A DNA stretch of 64,000 nt from Chaetoceros tenuissimus (taxonomy: Eukaryota; Bacillariophyta; Thalassiosirophyceae; Chaetocerotales; Chaetocerotaceae), in the NCBI GenBank assembly GCA_021927905.1, contig BLLK01000047.1, positions 3,968,001-4,032,000 of the forward strand, written 5' to 3'. Below, in pieces: positions 1-9,000 of the stretch. The notes below the pieces were generated by a model. It ran no database searches and was not told the origin of the DNA. It saw nothing but the letters and a program-made list of their open reading frames with translations. A program made the translations under genes and the position numbers. How positions within the stretch are numbered: position 1 is the first letter of the stretch; every line of letters starts with the position of its first letter.

Positions 1-185
1 GCAAGAGATTAAAATTTCTCACTTACTTTACTTTTGTTTTGAGTTTGAACTTCGTGAGTGTATCTATCGATAAACTTATACATTTTGGCATATGTAGAAT
101 TACGTAATAGATATTTAAATAAAAGGATTAGTAGCTTTAGAAATATAGAATGGTATCATTCTCAAGTCGAGTCTCTTTAGGACTC

Positions 186-1946
186 TTACGGAAGAAATGC
201 TGTTGCAGAAGACGCAAGAATTTCATGTAAGTCAATAGATTGTAAGGCATCACTAATGAAAGAAAGTGAAATATCTGAAATATCCGAGCTCGCTACTTGT
301 ATCGAGTCTGCTACCGATGAATGATCGTAGGTATGCAAAGTTTCAGTAATCATAGACACTGTAGAATGAGAATCTACCTGTGATGCAGCATCTTGAACAA
401 CTTCTTGTATTTTCTCTTCCATTGGTTTGATTGTCTCGATTGTAGACTCCTTGATAACTGTAGTTATTGTTTCTTCGACTGGCTTTATAGATTCCGTAAC
501 AACTGTAGTTATTGTTTCTTCAACTGGTTTTGTAGCCTCGATTATGATATCGGGACTGGGAGTGACAGTTTTAGTTGCTTCTACAACAGCAGGTTCTGGG
601 GTAGATGACACCACGTTCGAAATTGTAGTCTGTGTAGTTTCTTCCACAATGTGTACTGGTTCTACAGCAGGTGCAGGAGCACTTGTTACGATATTGTTGC
701 TCTCTATGGCCTTCTCTACCTCATTGATTGCGCAATCTGTACATTCACTTGCCTTCTTTTCGACTGACTGAATAGAGTTAATAGCAGCTTCGTTAACGGA
801 TTCCAAAGCTTTTACATTCGAAGCAGTATCGGCAGTATCGCCCTTTACAACATCTTCTGCAGTTTTAATCATTTTTTCTATGGTATCGTCAGCTGATTTT
901 AGTGTCTCTACAGCTTCTTCGTCAATCTTAGCATCTTTTGCAACAGCCTCTTTCACCATTTCGGCCTTTATTTCATCAGCCTTGATCTTTTCAACCGCTT
1001 CGTCCGTGATTGCCTTTAATGCTGTATATGATGTTTCATCCTTATTCTTTGTAGCTGCGTCAATTGCAGTCTCGACTGAGGTAATGGCAGTGATGACATC
1101 ATTTGCCTTGGAATCCAAAGAGGTCACGGCAGCAGCATCTGCTTGAGCTACCTTGGACATATTTTCTGCTACTGATTCCGCAGCTTTCATTTCTTCAATA
1201 ACTTCTTTCGCCGTAGATTCCAAAACAGTGACAACTTTCGAGTTTCCCAACTCAGTAGCTGCTTCTCTTGCAGTAGATTCTACACTTTCGATCGACTTTA
1301 TCAGTTCTGAACCTTTTTGTTCAAGCTCTAGAATCTCTTTAATATCTTCCTTCACGACAGCCTTTACAGAATCTGCAACTTTATCAGCTGCATCAATACT
1401 TTTCTTGACAGCCTGTGCAGAAGCTTCCAAAGTCTGCTTATCCGTTTCATCAACAGTCTTTTGGATAATCTTTTCTCTCACAGTTCCCATAGTTTCTTCC
1501 GCCTTTTTCATACTCTCTACAACATCAGTAGATACAGTCTTTAAATCTTTGACAGCCTGTGCATCACTTTTGGCAGAGGTAGCAGCTGCTTCTGAAATAG
1601 CTTCTGCAGCCTTTAGATCTTCGACAATCCCCTTGTTGGCAGAAGCCGGATCCAACTTTTGCTTGATGGCAAGTTCCGCAGCTTTTTCAGCAGCTGCAAT
1701 ACTTTTTTCCACAGATTTTTCAGCTTCTTCAATTTCCTTCAAGAAGTAATTTGAGATTCCTTGAGATTTGATTTCTTCCCAACTCTGTTTCACAATTGCA
1801 AGGCGTTCTTCGAGTGATTCATCGGATTGTACATAATTGAGATGTGTAGATTTTCTCGTGTTTATGACGGGAGGAGAAACGAATGCTGAACTCTGAACCA
1901 GGATTGTTGCCGCTACAGTAGATGGTGCCAATATTCTTAATTTCAT
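186..1946 (-). CDS. Plastid-targeted Ala/Glu/Lys-rich coiled-coil protein
   Basis: A 586-residue intact frame. The N-terminus is a hydrophobic signal peptide (about residues 1-22) followed directly by a Phe-led motif (SSAFVSPP) and a Ser/Thr/Arg-containing stretch. This is the bipartite presequence that sends diatom proteins into the secondary plastid. The mature part (about residues 45-430) is almost all Ala, Glu, Lys, Asp, Ser and Thr with heptad-like spacing, so long amphipathic helices are likely. The tail (about 440-560) is richer in Val, Pro and Thr and contains repeats around KPVEETITTV. I see no catalytic motif and do not recognise a family; a structural or LEA/apolipoprotein-like role is only a guess. 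It is divergent from the ArsH gene, with 286 bp between the two starts. Confidence 0.72.
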   Translation of the reverse strand: MKLRILAPSTVAATILVQSSAFVSPPVINTRKSTHLNYVQSDESLEERLAIVKQSWEEIKSQGISNYFLKEIEEAEKSVEKSIAAAEKAAELAIKQKLDPASANKGIVEDLKAAEAISEAAATSAKSDAQAVKDLKTVSTDVVESMKKAEETMGTVREKIIQKTVDETDKQTLEASAQAVKKSIDAADKVADSVKAVVKEDIKEILELEQKGSELIKSIESVESTAREAATELGNSKVVTVLESTAKEVIEEMKAAESVAENMSKVAQADAAAVTSLDSKANDVITAITSVETAIDAATKNKDETSYTALKAITDEAVEKIKADEIKAEMVKEAVAKDAKIDEEAVETLKSADDTIEKMIKTAEDVVKGDTADTASNVKALESVNEAAINSIQSVEKKASECTDCAINEVEKAIESNNIVTSAPAPAVEPVHIVEETTQTTISNVVSSTPEPAVVEATKTVTPSPDIIIEATKPVEETITTVVTESIKPVEETITTVIKESTIETIKPMEEKIQEVVQDAASQVDSHSTVSMITETLHTYDHSSVADSIQVASSDISDISLSFISDALQSIDLHEILASSATAFLP

Positions 1947-2232
1947 GCTTGGTACAGTGTATTTTTATAACAATGTTGCAATTGCAAACAAATGGATGTG
2001 AAATATGAGAAAGATATGTTCAGTAGATGAGGTGTTGAAAGTTTGCTTGGTGTCAAAAGATTCGCGGTGGCCATCGATGTCAGAGTGACGTATACATAAA
2101 ACGTTCCAGATAAAACTTGGCTAGCCACAAAGATTCAAGTTTCCCGCCAAAAAATGACCACCTCTCATCTTTCTTCTTCTTTTGCTGCTGATCCACCAAC
2201 TTCACTTCATTTTGCACACATAATCAAAGTCA
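1947..2232. promoter_or_regulatory. Divergent intergenic promoter region
   Basis: 286 bp separate two divergently oriented genes, so both promoters must lie here or overlap the 5' ends. It contains pyrimidine-rich runs (about 2160-2190) just upstream of the ArsH start. I could not identify a specific binding site. Confidence 0.4.
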
Positions 2233-3279
2233 ATGAGAAATAGAATCTGGAAGGTACTGCTATCTTCTATTCCATCTTCTTCAATAGCTAGATCACATCC
2301 ATTTCTAAATAGGTCCATCTTGACAGCTTTCAGAGGCGGTGCTATTCAATCTTCTTCTACCAAGGCATTTTACAACTCGACTTCTTACAACATGAGCTCT
2401 TCTTCACCTTCTTCCAACGATTCAGCTGTGTACACCTATGGCGATAAGGAAGCATTTGCTCGTCTTGATCATACAGGTTATTCCATCGAATCAAATCCAG
2501 AATCATTTGCAGGTGGATGGCTTGCACATAGAGCCAACGTCAATGATTCAACATGTTGGGTGAAAGAGATTGCACCAAAGCTAACCAAGTACGATTATAC
2601 AAAAATGCCAATCGGAAGAGCACCTAAAATTCTAGTGCTATATGGATCATTGCGTCCAACTTCCTTTTCACGAAAACTAGCATATGAATTTGCACGTATT
2701 CTAGAAGAACTTGGTTGTGATGTACGTACCTACAATCCACATAATCTACCAGTACGTGATCCAGCTTTGGAAAATCATGTAAAGGTTCAAGAGATTCGTT
2801 CATTGACTCAATGGTCAGATGGACATGTTTGGGTAAGTCCAGAGATGCATGGACAAATTACTGGCGTATTCAAGAATCAGATTGATTGGATTCCGCTCAA
2901 TACTGGAAGTATTCGTCCTACACAAGGCAAAACTTGTTGTGTTGCACAAGTCAATGGTGGCTCGCAAAGTTTTAATGCTGTCAATACTTTGAGATTGTTG
3001 GCACGATGGATGAGAATGCCTTGTTGTACTAATCAGTCTAGTGTAGCAAAGGCTTGGCAAGAATTTGATGATGAGAATCGTATGAAAGAGAGTTCGTTCA
3101 GGGATCGTGTAGTGGATGTTGCGGAAGAATTTGCAAAGTTCACTGCAGTCATGGCGCCTGTGAGCGAGGAGTTGACCGATAGATATTCTGAGAGAAAAGA
3201 AAAAGAAAAGGAAGGGAGATTGTTGACTCAAGCCGAGAAAGAAGCGCAAAAGACCATTACAGAAGCGAGAAAGGGATAA
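2233..3279 (+). CDS. arsH: ArsH-type NADPH-dependent FMN reductase
   Basis: Predicted flavoprotein of the NADPH-dependent FMN reductase superfamily, ArsH branch. ArsH enzymes oxidise trivalent organoarsenicals and reduce quinones and azo compounds using NADPH and FMN. The flavodoxin-like core starts near residue 130, with the FMN phosphate loop [11 protein letters not shown] at about 137-147. Typical ArsH blocks follow: [20 protein letters not shown], then [15 protein letters not shown], then [11 protein letters not shown]. Bacterial ArsH is about 230-250 residues; this protein has 348. The extra roughly 120 N-terminal residues are Ser-rich and basic and could include an organelle presequence. 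A downstream Met at residue 54 is an alternative start. The last 30 residues are Lys/Glu-rich. No other arsenic genes are adjacent. Confidence 0.88.
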   Translation: MRNRIWKVLLSSIPSSSIARSHPFLNRSILTAFRGGAIQSSSTKAFYNSTSYNMSSSSPSSNDSAVYTYGDKEAFARLDHTGYSIESNPESFAGGWLAHRANVNDSTCWVKEIAPKLTKYDYTKMPIGRAPKILVLYGSLRPTSFSRKLAYEFARILEELGCDVRTYNPHNLPVRDPALENHVKVQEIRSLTQWSDGHVWVSPEMHGQITGVFKNQIDWIPLNTGSIRPTQGKTCCVAQVNGGSQSFNAVNTLRLLARWMRMPCCTNQSSVAKAWQEFDDENRMKESSFRDRVVDVAEEFAKFTAVMAPVSEELTDRYSERKEKEKEGRLLTQAEKEAQKTITEARKG

Positions 3280-3890
3280 TCACTAATACATACAGTACAT
3301 AAAACATATGCTTGCCTTAGTAAAAACTCTTTTCCTTCAATAATGGCAAGATATTTCATGGTGTCTTCTCAAGATTTCTATTGTAGTAGAGCTTCCCGAT
3401 TTTTGCTAGATATCGTTACCAACTTTTAACTTCATCCCTCTCGCTGCTACAAGCTCTTTACATATACATTGCTAAGGTAGCTACTAGGACTTGCTGCTAT
3501 TTCCCATGTCTTGAAGTAAAAGTGGTTTCATTTTTACAAAAAATGTTCATTTTTCTTTTGGAATTATGAAAGGAAGATGGAGCGTTACCAATTTTAACCG
3601 TAAGAGATGGAAAATAAAAAGTAAACATTCGCCGTGGCATACTGTCTTGCTTCCTATCATGTGAACCTTACAAATAAACCTCGTTTTCGATGTAGAAAGT
3701 TGAAATTAAAAACTAACTATGAAAATGAAATCAAAAGCAAAACCTTACTTTAAAGAAGTTTTAAAAGTAAAAATGAGTCTGGCTAAATTTTTAGATTTAG
3801 TCCCATTTCTTGGTTTCGGCGATTCTTCGGTGCCTTCATCCATCTTTGTTCTTTTCATTTTAGTTTATAATTTGTACTTACTTCATGTGA
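3280..3890. other. Intergenic, nothing recognised
   Basis: About 610 bp of AT-rich sequence between the ArsH stop and the 7TM receptor start. A 64-codon frame at 3719-3913 overlaps the receptor start and has no recognisable features, so I treat it as chance. The region should hold the ArsH 3' end and the receptor promoter. Confidence 0.5.
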
Positions 3891-5183
3891 ATGAGTGCTG
3901 TAGATATGTCTAACTCAATACGTTCCCTTGACGATGCAGAACTAAATTCAACTTCCACAGCTGACTTTGTTTTTGTAGCAGCGGTCGAACCTAGTTTTGG
4001 CCTAACAGAGAGACAAAATATGACATGTGCGATTGCACAAACTACATCGTCCACCATTTCCCTCCTTGCAACAATCACAGTCATCATCATGATAAACAGA
4101 TCATATAAGAAGCTTTCATCCGTTTTTCATAGACTGCTATTGGGACTATGCATTGCTGACATTCTGTCAAGTAGTAGCCTTTCGTTGTCAACATATCCTA
4201 TTCCAGCAAATGAAAGTACAACAACAATTTGGAATGTAAATGGTACAATGGATACTTGCACAGCACAAGGCTTCTTTGTCTTTGTTGGGTTTCTTGCTGC
4301 TCAGCTCTACAATTGCTCTTTGTGTCTTTATTATCTGATAGTCATCAAATACAACAAGAAAGATGAATATATTCGAAGATACGTTGAGCCATTTCTTCAC
4401 GCTGTACCAATAGGAACTTCTCTCAGTGGTGGAATAATTATAGCTACAAAGCAAGCATTCAATCCTAATGCAAGTTTCTGTTGGATAGGATCCGATCCAC
4501 CTAGATGTTACGATGATAATGACAATACTGGATCATGCAGAGGAAAAGATGCGAAAATATTGTATCTCACTTTTGCCACAGTTCCATACATTGTACTACC
4601 TATTGTCATTCTGACTTCAATGGGATTAATGTATCATACTGCTCGTCAAAATGAAAAGAAAATGAGCGGCTATGGTATACATACGCTGAGATTGAAATCT
4701 ACTGTGAAAAGTGGTGATATAGCCGACGGACAAGAAAGGCAAGACAATAGTAATCGTCTTTGGAGCAAACTCAAGAATCTTTTTCAAAAGTCAGATCAAA
4801 ATTTGGATGCATCGACTTCATCTCGTTCCAATAAGTTGAACAAACAAAGTAGAGCCGTTCTACAAAAGGCGTCTGCATACTCATTAGCATACTTTGCTAC
4901 CTATTTCTTCCCTTTGATCATAACAATCAGAAAATCATTACAAATTAATGATGCTGGCTTTGTTTTGACAATGCTTTCTCGTATATTCTTTCCTCTTCAA
5001 GGATTCTTTAATTTCATGGTATTCATTTACCCTCGCATGTTGAGTGCCAAAAAAGAAAACGAGAAAGTATCTTGGTATAGAGCTTTTGTATGTGCATTGC
5101 AATCCAAAGGAGTGACCCCAAAAGGCGTAGGAAGGAAAAAAGGCCAGAAGCATAGCACTAAAGTCAAGTATTCCAGGTTGTAA
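3891..5183 (+). CDS. Seven-transmembrane receptor, cAMP-receptor-like (copy 1)
   Basis: 430 residues with seven hydrophobic segments in GPCR spacing: TM1 about 47-68 (ATITVIIMI), TM2 LLLGLCIADILS, TM3 LYNCSLCLYYLIVI, TM4 after YVEPFLHAVP, TM5 VPYIVLPIVILTSMGLMYH, TM6 after SRAVLQKASAYSLAYF, TM7 RIFFPLQGFFNFMVFIYPR. The TM7 'FPLQGFFN' signature and the loop pattern fit the class E/cAMP-receptor-like group rather than rhodopsin. A polar, Ser/Asn-rich third inner loop separates TM5 and TM6, and the tail is Lys-rich. The N-terminus has N-glycosylation sites. Single exon. Three further copies or pieces occur in the window (11699-12994, 18379-18682, 23082-25103). The ligand is unknown. Confidence 0.8.
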   Translation: MSAVDMSNSIRSLDDAELNSTSTADFVFVAAVEPSFGLTERQNMTCAIAQTTSSTISLLATITVIIMINRSYKKLSSVFHRLLLGLCIADILSSSSLSLSTYPIPANESTTTIWNVNGTMDTCTAQGFFVFVGFLAAQLYNCSLCLYYLIVIKYNKKDEYIRRYVEPFLHAVPIGTSLSGGIIIATKQAFNPNASFCWIGSDPPRCYDDNDNTGSCRGKDAKILYLTFATVPYIVLPIVILTSMGLMYHTARQNEKKMSGYGIHTLRLKSTVKSGDIADGQERQDNSNRLWSKLKNLFQKSDQNLDASTSSRSNKLNKQSRAVLQKASAYSLAYFATYFFPLIITIRKSLQINDAGFVLTMLSRIFFPLQGFFNFMVFIYPRMLSAKKENEKVSWYRAFVCALQSKGVTPKGVGRKKGQKHSTKVKYSRL

Positions 5184-5292
5184 TTCTAAATAAACTTTGA
5201 TCAGTGATACGTATTCGAGAACAACTATAATTTACGAGCAAAGTATGATGTTAAACCAAAATTTTATAGACGTATGACCATTCACAGCATTT

Positions 5293-5766
5293 TCAAGAAT
5301 CTATAACTTTTGTCTCAACAAATTTCTTCAAACTTTCATTCATCAATAAGTAGTTTCTGTCCAGAGTCTCATATGGCAAACCAAGTCCAAGAGCAGGTAG
5401 CAAACCTCCAAATTTTTCACTGTGGATCAAGCGCGTTTTATGTTCACTAATAACTTCTAACTCCATAGTATGAACACCAGAGAACAGGCAACCAGATGGA
5501 CCGACACTACCTAGCCATTGCAGAATATAATCCTTTGAACTAACTTCCCCAAAATTAAAGTCGAATGTCTCCCACTCATCATTTCCATCATATGATGCGT
5601 TCAAATTTCCCTTTACTCCTTCAGCGGGTATCGAGTTTGCTTCTAGACGTGTCCATTTGTTCCACTCCCAGTCATTTACATCAAATAGAACTTTCCATAC
5701 AACATCAATTGGTGCCTCAATATCAGTAATGTGCTCGATGTAGCTGTTTGGATTAGAAGATGGCAT
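5293..5766 (-). CDS. SRPBCC (polyketide-cyclase/START-like) lipid-binding protein
   Basis: 157 residues from the Met at 5766. The frame stays open to 5988, but the extra 74 residues look unlike coding sequence, and the SRPBCC fold starts just after this Met. Family marks are the opening beta strand and helix (HITDIEAPIDVVWKVLFDVN), then W.KWTRLE, a central GEVSSKDYILQWLGSVGPSG, and a closing long helix. This is the size of bacterial 'polyketide cyclase 2' proteins, which bind hydrophobic ligands in a cavity; a specific substrate cannot be read from sequence. It converges on the 7TM gene (109 bp apart) and lies downstream of the NOS gene on the same strand. Confidence 0.7.
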   Translation of the reverse strand: MPSSNPNSYIEHITDIEAPIDVVWKVLFDVNDWEWNKWTRLEANSIPAEGVKGNLNASYDGNDEWETFDFNFGEVSSKDYILQWLGSVGPSGCLFSGVHTMELEVISEHKTRLIHSEKFGGLLPALGLGLPYETLDRNYLLMNESLKKFVETKVIDS

Positions 5767-6022
5767 CCTAAATACTTTTTGTGTAAATACTCTATTGTAT
5801 AATAATGTTGTCTCGATACACGAGAAAAACAGATGTTCCACTTTGTGTGCTGCCCAATAATAAATGAACAATGACCCATCATGAAGGCTTCCATTTGAGA
5901 CATTCTTGAACTTTTTAGTCGTAACCCAATTTCTCGACTTTTTCCTTATCATATCGAAGACTTGAAGAACTTTAATTTTATCACGCATATAGATTTATTA
6001 TAAAATTTTACAAGGGGATTAA

Positions 6023-9000
6023 TTAAAAGTTGACAAGAAAATTCCTTTGGCTCTTGCTAGCGTTTTGAAGCAAATGTCTACGGTTCGCTGACGCACGCAT
6101 TGAAAGACTCGACTTGGTATCTTCCTCTTCAATCTTACCCCAGACGTCAAGTTGCCATCTCTTCTTAAGACTCATGCTTGATAGCAAATGTTCTGCAGAG
6201 ATTGTAGACATTTGACCATGAAATCGAAGTAATTTGATAACAGTCTTGCGGCAAGCATTGGCCATGGAGGCATTGCCACAAATCATTACATGAGTATCTT
6301 TGCATAGTAACAACTGAACAACCTTTTCTGCATTGTCTTCCAACAAGTCTTGCACATACGTCTTTGGTTCATCACTTTCACGACTGTAGGCAATATGTGA
6401 AGTAATGACTCCCTCCTTGTCCCATTTCTCAATCTTATCCTTGTACAAGAACTCACCCTTTGTTCTACAACCAAAGAAGAAATGCCACTTTGCATACTGG
6501 GAATATGACGCAAATTCAGCTGCTCTTTCTTCCATAAATGACATGAATGGAGCTATTCCAGTTCCTCCTCCAATCAAAACTACTGGAAACGTTGGATCAC
6601 TTGGGCATCGGAAAGAACTCTTCACTACTCTTGCATCAAAGGAAGTACCAGGTGAAAAACTGCGGAGGTAGCTAGAGCAAGTTCCTTTCTCGATTTTGCC
6701 ATCACTTGTTTCTCGTTGGTATAGTCCTACAGTGATTGACAGTGTATTGGGTGACAGTAGATCTGAGCTAGATATGGAATAAAATCTATCCTTCATTGTT
6801 GGCATGAGGACTAATACATCTGCGATACCAATGACTGGCTTTTGATGCTTGGAATCAGTTGTGTGGATAGGTTTGCACAAGAGATCCTTGTATACCTCGA
6901 AAAAGTCAATAATGGTAGGATATTTATCCTTGAATGTTTGCACTGCCTCGTCGCTACCCTTTGCTGTCGCAGTATTACCTATCAAAAGATCAGAGTCTTC
7001 TTCGAATCTATGCAAGAGAGGATCTATGGAAGGATCAACAAAACTTGCTTGCATTGCTTCGTCAAGCTTTGTAGCTACCATTGTGAGCAAGTCAATAATA
7101 TATGTCGAAGTATGGAAAGAAAAATCTAACGAACGTTGAAGAGCCAAACGGAGAGTATTATTGGTCAATGCCTTTGACTGAAGTGGACTGGTCTCGCCAT
7201 TCTCTTTAGAAAGAACAGAAAACCTCTTTTCAATCAACCAAAATAGGCTTGGAAAGTTGCAGTCATACTTCTTTGCCTTTTCGGAATACGCGACTGCACT
7301 TTTTGAGTCGAACTTTAATTTGTCAAATTTAGTTTTGAGTGAGTTCCATTTCTGAATAGCCTCAGCTAGTTCAAGCTCAAAGCATTTACAAAATCGAATT
7401 ACTTTGGCCATTGAGTTCAAAGGTGACACTACAAGATGGTCCCCACTGGTGTAACTCACAGTCTCCTTACATTCCATCTCAATGTGCCTTACTGATGGAA
7501 CAAGCTTTGTGACGTCATTTTCTTGATCGGAGGCACGACACAGCTCAACATTCTTCGTGCACTTCATGTTATCTAGAGAAATCTTGACAGTATTGGAATC
7601 ATCTGGAAGCCATGTAATGGAGTATTCTAAAGGCGAAGTAGATACACCTTCTTCTTGATTCATAGTCTTGATTTCATTCACAAGTCTCTCAGGTAAGACT
7701 TGATACGAAACATAGGTTGACCATTCAAGAATTCCTTCTTGATTGCCTCTAGCGCTATCAACCTTTACTATGTCACACATTGACTGAGCCCCTACATCCA
7801 TCATCTTATACATAAGGTCTTGTCCAGCTTTACAGAAGTCAGGATAGAGACTCGATCCTAGAGCTAAGACCGCAAACTTCAGTCCTGTAAAGTCAAAATC
7901 ATGAACCTTCTCAAAGAATTCAACTGCATTGGATGGAGGAGAGCCTTGTCCAAACGTGGAACAGAGTATGAGCATGTACTGAAAGGAAGCACGGTTGTCG
8001 CGATCCATGGAAAGAACTTCGTTCAGTGTGCAAACAGTGGGAGAACACAGTTTCAATCGCTTTGTCAAGGATGAAGCACATTGTTCAGCAGTACCAGTTT
8101 CTGAACCATATGCAATGAGTACTTTCGGGACTTCAACCTTCTTGTTCCGAGTGACAATGAGCTGACTTTGAATTTGTTCTTTCACGAGAGTGTTTCTTTT
8201 CTTTTTGAAATCCTTTAATCTTGTTAGTTCAAATGGATCACAGCAGTAATCATACTGAGGGCATTTCTTGAAGTCTCTCATCTCGAGATGCCAGGTTGAA
8301 TTTGTACTTCCTAGCAGACCACCTATCCAACTCCACTGAGCCGGACATTCTCGGCCACTTTCTCTTTCTCTCTTGCAATGTGTGAGGAAAGACTCCCCAA
8401 CACCGACAGGATCTACTACAGTGAATTTTTCCTTCTCGAAAGAATGTAGAACAGCAGTCTCCAACTCTGCAGAAACCTTTACCTTCACAAGTTTGTCTTC
8501 AAGATTGATTCCAAATATAGGTGCAAGTAGCTTTGTCACATCATAGCGCTCAATGAGATTTCTAACTACCTCGGTTGATAAAAACCATCCATTGAACGGC
8601 GAACAAGGATATTTGATACCACCCAAGTTCATCATGAAGTTTGTAATAGCAGGGACAGCAGCCCATTTGAGTCCAAGATCTTTCATTGAAGGAAAGTCTG
8701 GATGCTCAATCTTAATCTCGTGCACGACTTCCTTCGGTAATTCATACACAAATGGATGCTCATTATTCGGAAACTTGAAAACAAGTGGTAACACATCAAA
8801 TGCGCTTTTCTTCTTTGGAGGCATCCACAACTCTCTTTCAATTAGCAGTTCTGTGATGTTCACATTAGCTGGATCGCCAAGAATTTGGCCAGTGCTTTTA
8901 TCGACATAACCAGCATACCGAACAAACTGGGAGCTCCAAAACCGCATACCAAAGATTTCACTGGACGATTGGGGTCTGAATACAGTCATCACAGATTGTA

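Noticed and set aside
393-1749. Plus-strand frames of 71-198 residues opposite the coiled-coil gene
   Set aside because: They mirror the Ala/Ser-rich minus-strand gene; their low-complexity Ser/Thr/Ala/Phe composition is what the antisense of such codons gives, and there is no presequence or motif.
3719-3913. 64-codon frame ahead of 7TM receptor 1
   Set aside because: Overlaps the receptor start in another frame, Lys-rich then hydrophobic without family features, and absent before the other receptor copies.
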